Shown: positions 1 to 7,575 of the stretch, in pieces
Layout of the letters: every line of letters starts with the position of its first letter
How positions within the stretch are numbered: the first letter of the stretch is position 1
NCBI GenBank assembly: GCA_964498605.1
Contig: CAZCHK010000039.1
Coordinates: 1 to 20,490, forward strand
Direction of reading: 5' to 3'
Source of the DNA: JBGQAS01 sp964498605
GTDB lineage: Bacteria; Chloroflexota; Anaerolineae; Anaerolineales; Anaerolineaceae
Length of the DNA stretch: 20,490 nt
The notes under the pieces: model-generated
The model's input: only the letters and a program-made list of their open reading frames with translations
Database searches by the model: none
Told to the model about the DNA's origin: nothing
Program-made: the position numbers and the translations under genes

Positions 1-164
1 TGGGCAATCCAGGTGAAGCATTTCACCTGGTATTCTCAGTCAATGGTGCCTTCACACCTACCCCTAAAGCTTCTCCGACCGCCACACCAACAAAGCCAGC
101 TACCATGACCATCGCGCCTACCAGTACTGTTCCGGCTCCTACCATCACGCCGTTCATACCTTAA
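1..164 (+). CDS. C-terminal end of an unidentified protein with a Pro/Thr-rich tail (partial)
   Basis: An open frame enters the window (first full codon at base 3) and ends with TAA at 162-164. The last 53 residues start GNPGEAFHLVFSVNGAF and then become a low-complexity tail of Pro, Thr, Ala and Ser with repeated TPT-like units, ending PFIP. The stretch before the tail (a Gly-rich turn followed by short beta-like segments) could be the end of a RodZ-type DUF4115 domain, which is sometimes found next to rimO, but too little is visible to decide. The stop codon is immediately followed by the rimO ATG, so the two genes are probably cotranscribed and translationally coupled. No function is assigned. 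Confidence 0.6.
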   Translation, partial: GNPGEAFHLVFSVNGAFTPTPKASPTATPTKPATMTIAPTSTVPAPTITPFIP

Positions 165-1496
165 ATGATGCCCCCGGATTCCTTTTTCATCCTATCATTG
201 GGTTGCGCAAAAAATACGGTGGATTCCTCGTCGATGAGGCATTTGTTATTGCAGGAAGGCTTGCAGGAAGCAGCTGATCCTGCCCAGGCCAATGTGTTAA
301 TTGTTAATACCTGTGGTTTCATCGCTGATGCCAGAGACGAATCGATCCAGGAACTGGGTAAGTTGTCCAAGCTAAAAACCAAAAGCCAGATCCTGATCGC
401 CGCTGGCTGCCTGGCGCAGCGATACGGAGAGACACTGGTTCAGTCTGTGCCCGGGTTGGATGGTGTCCTGGGAACCCGCAGCTGGATGGATATCGCCTCC
501 TTGGTCAGACACCAGCAAAGAGGGCGGGGGCATGTGTCATGTCAGATCACCCGCGGACAGACCTACCCTGAGTTTCCCCGGTACGTTCCGCAGTACGCCG
601 TTCAAGGTGGCAGCGCTTACCTGAAAATCGCGGATGGCTGCAGGCATGCGTGTTCATTCTGCGCCATCCCTTTGATCAAAGGATCAACCCGCAGCCGCCC
701 GATGAGCGTGATTCTGGAGGATGCTGTTCGCCTGCAGGCTTTGGGTGTCAAAGAACTGGTGCTGATCGCCCAGGATTCCACAGACTACGGGACTGACCTT
801 GGATTGAAGGATGGATTGCCGCAACTTTTGGACGGGCTGGTCAAAGTCTGCCCGGAAATTCACTGGATCAGGATCATGTACGCCTATCCAGGTTTGATAT
901 CCAAAAAACTGATCGATCGCATCTCACGGCTTGACCAGATCGTACCATACATCGATCTGCCCCTGCAGCACGCGAATCGGAAAATACTCAGGTCAATGAA
1001 GAGGCCATTCGAAACCGAGCGCGTGTACCGCACGATCGCGGATTTGCGCGCCGCGATCCCGCACATCGCGATCCGCTCCACCTTCATCGTCGGGTACCCG
1101 GGAGAAAGCGAGGAGCAGTTTTCCGAACTGCTGGACTTCATCCGCACCGTGAAATTTGACCGGGTTGGCGCGTTTGCTTACTCCTTTGAAAAAGGCACTC
1201 CGGGTGAGAAACTGGGTGATCCTGTCCCGTGGGAAGTCAAGCAGGATCGGTTGGGTCGTTTATTAGAGGTACAGCAGCCGATTTCACTGGCTTTGAATCA
1301 ACAATGGGTGGGGCGAACACTGGACATGCTGGTGGAAGGCAACCAATCCGGTCTTGTGGTCGGACGCTCATACAGAGATGCACCGGAGATCGATGGGTTG
1401 GTCCTTGCCAGGGGTGATCATCCAGTTGGGCAAATGTGCCAGGTCCAAATCACCGGGGCGATGGAATACGATCTGACCGGGTTTGTTAAAAAATAA
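165..1496 (+). CDS. rimO: Ribosomal protein uS12 methylthiotransferase RimO
   Basis: Radical-SAM methylthiotransferase of 443 aa, the usual family length, which adds a methylthio group to the conserved aspartate of ribosomal protein S12 using two [4Fe-4S] clusters. The N-terminal UPF0004 domain has its three cluster cysteines at C14 (SLGCAKN), C50 (VNTCGFI) and C82 (AGCLAQ). The NTCGFI..A..ES pattern is RimO-like rather than MiaB-like. The radical-SAM motif is C159-x3-C163-x2-C166 (CRHACSFC). The last ~65 residues fit a TRAM RNA-binding domain. The start is ATG 165, directly after the upstream stop; no clear Shine-Dalgarno is seen, which fits coupling to the upstream gene. ATG 168 is an equally possible start. 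Confidence 0.95.
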   Translation: MMPPDSFFILSLGCAKNTVDSSSMRHLLLQEGLQEAADPAQANVLIVNTCGFIADARDESIQELGKLSKLKTKSQILIAAGCLAQRYGETLVQSVPGLDGVLGTRSWMDIASLVRHQQRGRGHVSCQITRGQTYPEFPRYVPQYAVQGGSAYLKIADGCRHACSFCAIPLIKGSTRSRPMSVILEDAVRLQALGVKELVLIAQDSTDYGTDLGLKDGLPQLLDGLVKVCPEIHWIRIMYAYPGLISKKLIDRISRLDQIVPYIDLPLQHANRKILRSMKRPFETERVYRTIADLRAAIPHIAIRSTFIVGYPGESEEQFSELLDFIRTVKFDRVGAFAYSFEKGTPGEKLGDPVPWEVKQDRLGRLLEVQQPISLALNQQWVGRTLDMLVEGNQSGLVVGRSYRDAPEIDGLVLARGDHPVGQMCQVQITGAMEYDLTGFVKK

Positions 1497-1505
1497 CAGT
1501 AAAAA

Positions 1506-1535
1506 AACCGGAGGTGCTTGGCAGAACTTCCGGTT
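1506..1535 (-). terminator. Intrinsic terminator of the TPR-protein transcript
   Basis: Arms AACCGGAGGT (1506-1515) and ACTTCCGGTT (1526-1535) form a 10-bp stem with one G-U pair and a 10-nt loop. Read on the minus strand, the hairpin is followed by a run of seven T (the A run at 1501-1507, partly inside the stem). It lies 20 bases past the stop of the TPR gene and ten bases past the convergent rimO stop. On the plus strand there is no U tract, so it works best for the minus strand. Confidence 0.75.
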
Positions 1536-1555
1536 GTTGAAATCGTATCCAGGTT

Positions 1556-2875
1556 TCAGGGAGTAGGCTCGGTTGGTGTTCCTTCCGTAGGAGTAACCTC
1601 AGGTGTGGGTATAACGGGTGGACTCGTCGGGGTCGGCGGGTAACACTTGGTATAAACATCTTGAAGAGATGTCGTCAGATACTCGACTTCATCAGCCCGC
1701 AGCCGGTTATACGCGCTGTTGGCATCATAGGCCTGTTGATACCAGTTCGCAGCGCTGCACGCATCGCCGCTGGCTGCAAACTGGTCGGCATAATTGATCA
1801 TCCCGGTGATATAGCGCCAGGCAGCGGTTTTAAGATTCACATCTGTCATGTTGGGGTAAGCATTGACAACTGCCTGGAAGAGCGTGACCACCCTTTCCCA
1901 GTTGATATCCCAGTAAGCAGCGGCATTCAGGTATCTTCTGGCCCATTCGCGTGCCTGGTTGGCGTAGGTATCCAATGGGGCGAATTTTTCCGCCAGGTTT
2001 AGGTAATAAATCCCTTCTTCAAGATTTCCGCCAGCTATGCCGCGTTCGGTATTGCCAAAGATTCTTTCATAACCCAGCGTTCGCAAGACCTGATAGTACA
2101 ACCCATCCATCTCCACCACGCGGTACTCAGGATCCAGATTCCGCAGCGCTTCCAGGTCATCAAAGGCTTCCTGCCACTCCTTGAGCAGCATATGCTGAAT
2201 GGCCTGAGAGAACATGTCTTCCTGTCCGCGCGTGTCAGGTGTGGGCTGGATGGTGGGGGTAGGCGTAACGGTCGGGGTGAGAAGCGCCGAAACCTGCAAT
2301 TGCACCTCCACCAAACGCTCCATGGCACTGGGGAAGTTCGGGACGAGCTGCAGCACATAGGTATACTGGATCCTGGCCTGTTCGTATTTTCCCTCTGCCA
2401 GGGCTTGTTCAGCTGCCATGAAGTGCTCCACGGCCTGGGTCTGCCGGAGATCATTCTCCTTCTGCTGTCTCTGAGCAATGGCCATCGAATAACCAAACTG
2501 CATCCCAATACCGCTTAAGGCAAAGATGAGCATCAATCCCCACATGATCAGGACTCCCCGCCGGTTGATCTTCCTGATCAGCAGATACAAGATCATTCCG
2601 TCCAGCAGGAGCAGGAAAAGAATTGCTACCCAGATGTAATCCACCCATGTACCAACGGTGACCCCCAGGATACCTTTCGCGGATTGGATCAAGCTGCCCC
2701 ATGAAACCAGAATACCGATGACAAGCAGTAAGGTGACTCCCCCAAACAGGTACCATTCAGCTTTCTGGAAAGGAGGACGCTCTTTTCTCACCTTTCTGGT
2801 TTTGACCCCGGTCTTTTGATCTTTATATAAATCCTGAACTTCAGGTAAGGTCGGATTTTCTTCGATATCAGGCAT
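1556..2875 (-). CDS. Membrane-anchored TPR-like protein with Pro/Thr-rich linker and tail
   Basis: Protein of 439 aa. A basic, charged N-terminus (1-40) is followed by three predicted membrane helices (about 42-64, 77-100 and 106-130). Then comes a region with helical TPR-like repeats (one clear unit around 147-180, A..AL..GKYEQA...Y..VLQL.P). A Pro/Thr linker sits at about 200-213, followed by more TPR-like helices from 218 to 410. The last ~25 residues are a Pro/Thr/Glu tail. The soluble part is probably outside the cytoplasm. It may act as a scaffold, but the sequence shows no catalytic residues and no specific function is assigned. It lies 25 bases after murJ. A TATAAT at 2883-2888 (minus strand) ends 7 bases before the ATG, so it may also have its own, possibly leaderless, transcript. 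Confidence 0.8.
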   Translation of the reverse strand: MPDIEENPTLPEVQDLYKDQKTGVKTRKVRKERPPFQKAEWYLFGGVTLLLVIGILVSWGSLIQSAKGILGVTVGTWVDYIWVAILFLLLLDGMILYLLIRKINRRGVLIMWGLMLIFALSGIGMQFGYSMAIAQRQQKENDLRQTQAVEHFMAAEQALAEGKYEQARIQYTYVLQLVPNFPSAMERLVEVQLQVSALLTPTVTPTPTIQPTPDTRGQEDMFSQAIQHMLLKEWQEAFDDLEALRNLDPEYRVVEMDGLYYQVLRTLGYERIFGNTERGIAGGNLEEGIYYLNLAEKFAPLDTYANQAREWARRYLNAAAYWDINWERVVTLFQAVVNAYPNMTDVNLKTAAWRYITGMINYADQFAASGDACSAANWYQQAYDANSAYNRLRADEVEYLTTSLQDVYTKCYPPTPTSPPVIPTPEVTPTEGTPTEPTP

Positions 2876-2882
2876 GCGGATA

Positions 2883-2888
2883 ATTATA
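2883..2888 (-). promoter_or_regulatory. Possible -10 element just ahead of the TPR gene
   Basis: On the minus strand a perfect TATAAT lies 7 bases before the ATG at 2875, inside the 25-base gap after the murJ stop. No good -35 is visible at 16-18 bp (TGCGAC at 17 bp is poor). If used, transcription would begin at or next to the start codon. A GAAGG upstream is about 13 bases from the ATG, which is long for a Shine-Dalgarno. Confidence 0.3.
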
Positions 2889-2900
2889 CCTTCAATAATC

Positions 2901-4499
2901 TCACAGTCGCACCAACTGCTTTATCTCTTTCCAGATGAAGGGGACAACAACCACCAATCCAAGCAGCATGGCCACCATGCTCAGAATGACAGGATGCAAC
3001 AATCCCCGCCCAAAATTCATCCCCACGAGAACGATCGCCCCTCCTGCGGCACTACCCAGGATCGTCCTGATCAATACTCCTCGGGCATCTGAACCATTTT
3101 TCAACACATCACAGAATTCCTGCCATCTGCTCCGGGCCGCTTCAACGTTTCCACGTCCGAAGCGGACATTCAGAATGGCGATCATGATCAAAGCCTCCAG
3201 CGTGAACGCGATGGACTCGGCCAGGCTGACACCCGCGGCGCCCATCGTGCGTGAAAGAACAAATCCGATGCACACATACATGAATATATTCATCATCGCG
3301 GTCCACAACGGTGTGCGCGCGTCCTGCTGAGAATAAAATGACCTCGAGCTGACTTCTTTCAGACTCTGTCCTGACAATCCGACCATGAAACAGATCGCGA
3401 CCGGGATGAACAGGTTGTATTCAGCTGCGTCCAGGTCAAAAATGAAACTTAACAGCGGACCAAAACCAATGGAAAGCAGCACGGTCACCGGAATGGTCAG
3501 CGCAGCCAGGACGCGGAACGCCCTTTGAATGGATTCGCGGAATTTTTCACGCTCCTCCCTTACGAATTGCTCCGAGAGCGTCGGCAGGATGGCTGTACCA
3601 ATCGCCGTACCGATGAGCGTCTCCGGTACCTGCATGATACTCCAGCCGTTCTTCAACGCGGTAATACTGCCTGTCGGCAGGTAAGAAGCAAAAACGTCCC
3701 GGAAGATGGGGGTCAGCTGAATGAAGAACATGGTTGCCAGGCGGGGGCCGAGCATCCGCAGGACCTTGCGCACATCTTCATCCTTGAGATCGATGCGCGG
3801 CGTCCAGGAAAATTTATGCCTGACCAGCCCCGGTATCTGGATGGAGAGATGCAGGATCGCACCCAGGATCACGCCATAGACCATCCCCCGCTCCCCCAGT
3901 CCCAGACCGGGTAGATGAAGCGGTCCGATCGTGATTCCCTCTTTGGGAGCGAACACAAGAATGCCTACAATTTGACCGATGTTATAGAATATCGGCGCCA
4001 TTGCAGGGAAGAGGAAATGCTGGTTCGCCTGAAGTCCGGCGATCACCAGGCCGCTGATGGAAAAGATGAGCGTGGCGACCAGATTCAACCGCATCAGGTC
4101 CACGACAAGCAGCTGCCGCTCCGGAGAAAATCCCGGTGTCACGATATGCTGAACGATCGGTTTGGCGAACACGGCAATCAGCACGGCGATCGCAGCCGTA
4201 ACCAGAAAAGCCAGATTAGCGATCTGACTGAACAAACGCCAGGCGGACTGCCTTCCCTTTTTCGTCAAAACTTCAGTTAAGACGGGGATGAAAGCCATCG
4301 CCAGCGCGCCACCCGATATTAGAATGAACAACATATCCGGGTAATTGTTTGCCGCGTGAAACGCGTCCGTGTCAAGTACTTCCGAGAAACCATACACCCG
4401 CAAAAGGTAAGCGTCGCGGAAAACAGCCACGAGTTGATTGAGCGCGAAAAACAGGATAAGCAGTAGGGCGGTTTTAGAGACTTTCGATAATTTAAATAT
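2901..4499 (-). CDS. murJ: Lipid II flippase MurJ, apparent AUA start
   Basis: Polytopic MVF/MOP-superfamily protein that moves lipid II across the cytoplasmic membrane for peptidoglycan synthesis. About 14 hydrophobic segments and the family N-terminal block (LDTDAFHAANNYPDMLFILISGGALAMAF, split here: DAFHAANNYPD then ISGGALA) are present. The first standard start is GTG 4430, but it lies inside transmembrane helix 1. The frame stays open upstream to a TGA at 4503-4505 and encodes the missing half of that helix (KTALLLILFFALNQLV, then AVFRDAYLL). The only start-like codon there is ATA at 4497-4499, placed three bases after GAGGTGA, an excellent Shine-Dalgarno. From ATA the protein is 532 aa, the normal length. 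A start mutation, a true AUA start or a base-call error are all possible. It follows zip by 10 bases. Confidence 0.85.
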   Translation of the reverse strand: MFKLSKVSKTALLLILFFALNQLVAVFRDAYLLRVYGFSEVLDTDAFHAANNYPDMLFILISGGALAMAFIPVLTEVLTKKGRQSAWRLFSQIANLAFLVTAAIAVLIAVFAKPIVQHIVTPGFSPERQLLVVDLMRLNLVATLIFSISGLVIAGLQANQHFLFPAMAPIFYNIGQIVGILVFAPKEGITIGPLHLPGLGLGERGMVYGVILGAILHLSIQIPGLVRHKFSWTPRIDLKDEDVRKVLRMLGPRLATMFFIQLTPIFRDVFASYLPTGSITALKNGWSIMQVPETLIGTAIGTAILPTLSEQFVREEREKFRESIQRAFRVLAALTIPVTVLLSIGFGPLLSFIFDLDAAEYNLFIPVAICFMVGLSGQSLKEVSSRSFYSQQDARTPLWTAMMNIFMYVCIGFVLSRTMGAAGVSLAESIAFTLEALIMIAILNVRFGRGNVEAARSRWQEFCDVLKNGSDARGVLIRTILGSAAGGAIVLVGMNFGRGLLHPVILSMVAMLLGLVVVVPFIWKEIKQLVRL

Positions 4500-4501
4500 G
4501 G

Positions 4502-4508
4502 CTCACCT
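4502..4508 (-). promoter_or_regulatory. Strong ribosome binding site deciding the murJ start
   Basis: GAGGTGA on the minus strand matches the 16S rRNA tail over seven bases and sits three bases before the ATA at 4499. The zip gene upstream uses the same GAGGTGA one base before its ATG. No ATG, GTG or TTG in the murJ frame lies within range of this site. Confidence 0.6.
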
Positions 4509-4509
4509 C

Positions 4510-5316
4510 TTATCCAAAGACAACATCCAAAAACATCATCACCGTAAAACCAATCATCGCACCGATGGTGCTGATGTCTGAAATCCCATTGGATTGCGCT
4601 TCCGGAATCAATTCCTCAATCACCACATAGATCATCGCGCCGGCAGCAAACGATAACGCAAAAGGTAGAAGGGAGCGCATGGCCAACGCCGCTGCCACGC
4701 CCAATAATCCTGCCAGAATTTCAACCAGACCGGATACCTGTCCCCACCAGAAGCTCTTAAAGCTCGACAGCCCCTCTCGCCGCAGCGGAACTGAAACAGC
4801 CAGGCCCTCGGGCAGATTTTGCAATCCGATTCCAATGGCCAGCGCGATTGCCGAGCCGATTGACGCCTGGGGAACGCGAGCAGCAGCTGCGCCAAAAGCC
4901 ACCCCCACCGCCAGTCCTTCAGGGATGTTGTGCAAGGTAATCGCCAGCACAAGCAGAACGCTACGCTGCCAGTTGGTGTGAATTCCTTCAGCGCTTGCGT
5001 TCCTGCCACCGAAATGCAAGTGCGGCAGGAGTTTATCCAACCCGTACAGGAATGCCCCTCCCGCCAGGAACCCGATCACTGCAGGCAACCACTGTGGCAT
5101 GCCCAATTCCGCGGTAAGTTCTATCGCCGGCGCGAGAAGCGACCAAAAGCTGGCTGCGATCATCACTCCGCTGGCAAACCCGAGGAATGCGTTCAGCAGG
5201 TTTTGACTGAATTTTCGTTTCAAAAAAACAGACGCAGCACCAACGGCCGTCATGCCCCAGGTATAAAGTGTAGCAAGAAAAGCCTGCAGGATGGGAGGAA
5301 ATGACGTAAATTGCAT
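4510..5316 (-). CDS. ZIP-family divalent metal transporter (ZupT/GufA-like)
   Basis: Integral membrane protein of 268 aa with about eight hydrophobic segments, which imports zinc or related divalent metals. The two signature helices that form the binuclear metal site are complete: HNIPEG at 129-134 and QNLPEG at 166-171. A short loop at about 99-115 (PHLHFGGRNASAEGIH) carries the His residues usual for this loop. The start ATG is preceded by GAGGTGAT, a near-perfect ribosome site. The gene diverges from the Fur-family regulator/znuABC operon, which supports a role in zinc uptake, although a Fur/Zur box lies nearer to the opposite promoter. Substrate range (Zn, Fe, Mn, Co) cannot be read from sequence. 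It is followed closely by murJ. Confidence 0.92.
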   Translation of the reverse strand: MQFTSFPPILQAFLATLYTWGMTAVGAASVFLKRKFSQNLLNAFLGFASGVMIAASFWSLLAPAIELTAELGMPQWLPAVIGFLAGGAFLYGLDKLLPHLHFGGRNASAEGIHTNWQRSVLLVLAITLHNIPEGLAVGVAFGAAAARVPQASIGSAIALAIGIGLQNLPEGLAVSVPLRREGLSSFKSFWWGQVSGLVEILAGLLGVAAALAMRSLLPFALSFAAGAMIYVVIEELIPEAQSNGISDISTIGAMIGFTVMMFLDVVFG

Positions 5317-5333
5317 ATCACCTCAAATGAATA

Positions 5334-5362
5334 TTTATAGCATAGATATTTGATCTCTGCAA
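5334..5362 (-). promoter_or_regulatory. Promoter of the zip-murJ transcript
   Basis: On the minus strand, -35 TTGCAG (5357-5362) and -10 TATAAA (5334-5339) are separated by exactly 17 bp, and the -10 has an upstream TG (TGCTATAAA, extended -10). The predicted transcription start is near 5327, about ten bases before the zip ATG. Confidence 0.6.
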
Positions 5363-5376
5363 AGGTGTTCTTGTCT

Positions 5377-5384
5377 GGTATAAT
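5377..5384 (+). promoter_or_regulatory. Extended -10 promoter of the Fur-family regulator/znu operon
   Basis: TGGTATAAT (5376-5384) is a perfect extended -10 element (TGnTATAAT). No good -35 lies at 17 bp (TCTGCA), as is common for extended -10 promoters. The predicted start near 5391 falls inside the Fur/Zur box, so bound repressor would block it. Confidence 0.6.
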
Positions 5385-5386
5385 AT

Positions 5387-5407
5387 TGATAATGATTTTC
5401 ATTACCA
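5387..5407 (+). promoter_or_regulatory. Fur/Zur box in the zip-zur intergenic region
   Basis: The 19 bases from 5388 (GATAATGATTTTCATTACC) match the classical Fur box in 16 of 19 positions. The site is a near-palindrome, arms TGATAATGA and TCATTACCA around TTT, with one mismatched pair. It also fits the 7-1-7 form TGATAAT-n-ATTATCA with one mismatch. It covers the predicted start of the regulator/znuACB operon, which implies metal-dependent autorepression. It is about 60 bases upstream of the zip start site. Confidence 0.75.
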
Positions 5408-5422
5408 TTAGAAGTACTGCGA

Positions 5423-5866
5423 ATGTCTATTGAAAAGACATGGCTGGAAGCATTAAAAGCAGACGGGGGCCGGGACTCCACTCCCCGCCAGTCCATCGTC
5501 AGGATCCTCAGCCAGACTGAGCGCCTCCTGGAGCCGATGGAAATATTCCTGGAAGCACGCAGGGCATGCCCCCATCTGGGGCTGGTCACGGTTTACCGCA
5601 CCCTTGAAAAGCTGGAGAAGTTGAGCTTGATCCAGCGCGTTCACACGAAGAACGGCTGCCACGCGTACATTGCCATGGCCCCTGACCATCAGCATCTTCT
5701 GATATGCGAATCCTGCAAACGTTCAGAGTGGATTCCTGCTGAAGATTTCGCTCCAATTCAAGCCAAACTTGAATCGCTCCACCAGTACCGCATCACAGAC
5801 CATTGGCTGCAGATCATGGGGATCTGCCGGGAGTGCCAGAATAAAGAGGGAAAGCATGAAAAGTAG
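5423..5866 (+). CDS. zur: Fur-family metalloregulator, probably zinc uptake regulator Zur
   Basis: Protein of 147 aa, the normal Fur-family length. An N-terminal winged helix (about 15-75) includes the family pattern TVYRTLEKLEKLSLIQ (57-71). The C-terminal dimerisation half carries PDHQHLLICESC (87-98) with H89 and H91, and two CxxC pairs (C95/C98 and C135/C138) that hold the structural zinc. Fur, Zur and PerR cannot be told apart securely by sequence. The assignment to Zur rests on context: it is the first gene of a zinc ABC-importer operon, divergent from a ZIP transporter, with a Fur/Zur box over its own promoter. Its end overlaps znuA by 11 bases. Confidence 0.88.
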   Translation: MSIEKTWLEALKADGGRDSTPRQSIVRILSQTERLLEPMEIFLEARRACPHLGLVTVYRTLEKLEKLSLIQRVHTKNGCHAYIAMAPDHQHLLICESCKRSEWIPAEDFAPIQAKLESLHQYRITDHWLQIMGICRECQNKEGKHEK

Positions 5867-6770
5867 GTTCCTGATTTCGTTCAGCATCGTTTTCACTTTG
5901 ACCGCATGCACGAATTTTCCCGCGCAAACAAGTCAAGCCAATCGCGTTCTGGCGGTTGAATCCTTTCTTGCCGACATCGCGCAGAATGTTGCTGGATCCG
6001 TATTTACTGTTGATCCATTGATCCCCTCCGGAGCTGACCCGCACAGTTTTGAGATCACACCCAGAGATCTTGTCCGTATCGAGAACAGCGACCTGCTCCT
6101 CATCAACGGAGGAGGACTCGAAGTCTGGCTGGATCCAATCCTTGCGAACAGTAACCTTGCAGTAAAAATCATCGTCTGTTCTGAAGGAATTGTTTTCCGC
6201 GACGCGAACGATGACCCTGATCATCAGGATCATGGCCACGAACACGATCCCCATTTCTGGATGAATCCCCTGATGGTTATCCAGTACGTGGAGAACATTG
6301 AGCAAGCATTTTCTGATCTAGATCCATCCCACGCGGAAGTGTTTCAAGAGAACGCACGCGCGTACACGCAGCGACTGCTCGATCTGGATCAATGGATAGA
6401 AAATGAGGTCTCCGCAATCCCGGCCGCAAACAGGATCCTGGTGACCAACCATGAAAACATGGGGTATTTCGCGGATCGTTATCAATTTGAGGTGGTCGGG
6501 ACGATCCTGGTGAGTGCCACTTCCTTGAGTATGCCTTCCGCTTCGGATCTGGTGAAACTTCAAAGCACGATCATCGCCACCAACGCACCGGCGATATTCC
6601 TTCACACGGGTGAGAATACGCAAATCGCTGATCAGCTAGCGTCTGATCTTGGGATTTCTGTCGTCACGGATCTGTACACCCACTCTTTGTCCGATCTTTC
6701 TGGACCCGCGCCTGATTACATCTCCATGATGAAGCACAATACTGCGTTAATATGCGACGCACTAAGGTGA
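5856..6770 (+). CDS. znuA: Zinc ABC transporter substrate-binding lipoprotein ZnuA
   Basis: Metal-binding protein of the SBP_bac_9 (cluster A-I) family that delivers Zn to the permease. ATG 5856 is chosen, although the frame is open to an ATG at 5769, because it follows a GAGGGAAA ribosome site and begins a lipoprotein signal peptide (MKSRFLISFSIVFTLTAC, lipobox LTAC, Cys18). The metal ligands are visible: H63 (GADPHSFE), H133 (HDPHFWMNP), H199 (TNHENMGYFA) and D272 (VVTDLYTHSLS). A short His/Asp-rich loop (DPDHQDHGHEHDPH, about 120-133) precedes the second ligand, a hallmark of zinc rather than manganese binders. Length is 304 aa, normal. Confidence 0.93.
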   Translation: MKSRFLISFSIVFTLTACTNFPAQTSQANRVLAVESFLADIAQNVAGSVFTVDPLIPSGADPHSFEITPRDLVRIENSDLLLINGGGLEVWLDPILANSNLAVKIIVCSEGIVFRDANDDPDHQDHGHEHDPHFWMNPLMVIQYVENIEQAFSDLDPSHAEVFQENARAYTQRLLDLDQWIENEVSAIPAANRILVTNHENMGYFADRYQFEVVGTILVSATSLSMPSASDLVKLQSTIIATNAPAIFLHTGENTQIADQLASDLGISVVTDLYTHSLSDLSGPAPDYISMMKHNTALICDALR

Positions 6771-6772
6771 GC

Positions 6773-7573
6773 ATGAGAACCGATAAACATTTACCTGCAT
6801 CTCCAGCTTCGCTCATGGTTCGCAGCCTTTCGTTCGCGTACAACGGAAAAACGGTTTTGGACGATATCTCGTTTGAAGCTCCCCATGGCAAACGAATCGC
6901 CGTGGTAGGTCCCAACGGCGCCGGAAAATCCACCTTGTTCAAGATCCTGGTCGGACTGCTGGTTCCGCAAAAAGGCTCTGTGCAGATCCACGGCCTTTCT
7001 CTCGGTTCTCATCACGACTGTGTCTCTTATGTTCCACAGCGCAATGAAATCGACCGGCATTTTCCCGTTTCGGTAGAAGATATCGTGCTCATGGGCCGTT
7101 TTCGCTTCGCAAATTGGTTGCGGCCGCCGAGCCGGGAAGACCGACTCCAAACGCAGATCGCCCTGAAAAGGCTGGAAATCACGGGCCTCCGCAGAAAACG
7201 GCTGGATGAGCTTTCCGGAGGCCAGCAGCAGCGGGTTTTTCTTGCACGTGCCATTGCCCAGCAGCCGCACGTGCTCTTGATGGACGAGCCATTCACCGGT
7301 ATCGACATCACTACGCAGGAGGTCACATTGCAGCTGCTGGATGAACTCCGTTCTTTGGATGCAACAGTGCTTGTTTCAACTCACGATCTGAACATGGCAT
7401 CAAAAAGATTCGATCTCGTGGCGCTGCTGAACACCCGTTTGATCGCGTTTGGTCCTCCCGAGGTAGTATTCACGCGTAAGAATATATCCGCAGCTTTCGG
7501 TCAGCATGTCATGAGCATCAAAGGATCGCTCGTGATCGATCAATGCTGTCCACCTCAAAACGATAGGAATTAA
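6773..7573 (+). CDS. znuC: Zinc ABC transporter ATP-binding protein ZnuC
   Basis: ABC ATPase of 266 aa that powers the ZnuB permease. Visible motifs are Walker A GPNGAGKS (46-53), Q-loop Q89, signature LSGGQ (147-151), Walker B LLMDEP (168-173) and H-loop H204 (STHD). ATG 6773 is preferred because AAGGTGA lies just ahead of it. An in-frame ATG at 6752 has no ribosome site and would overlap znuA. The C-terminal ~50 residues fit the metal-importer subfamily (MntB/ZnuC). It begins two bases after the znuA stop and ends two bases before znuB, a tight operon. Confidence 0.93.
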   Translation: MRTDKHLPASPASLMVRSLSFAYNGKTVLDDISFEAPHGKRIAVVGPNGAGKSTLFKILVGLLVPQKGSVQIHGLSLGSHHDCVSYVPQRNEIDRHFPVSVEDIVLMGRFRFANWLRPPSREDRLQTQIALKRLEITGLRRKRLDELSGGQQQRVFLARAIAQQPHVLLMDEPFTGIDITTQEVTLQLLDELRSLDATVLVSTHDLNMASKRFDLVALLNTRLIAFGPPEVVFTRKNISAAFGQHVMSIKGSLVIDQCCPPQNDRN

Positions 7574-7575
7574 CC

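Noticed and set aside
5769..5855. Upstream extension of znuA to ATG 5769
   Set aside because: It would overlap the regulator gene by about 98 bases and bury the clear lipoprotein signal peptide that begins at 5856, which has its own ribosome site.
6228..6260. His-rich stretch as a separate small metal-binding peptide
   Set aside because: It is in frame inside znuA and is the usual zinc loop of that family.
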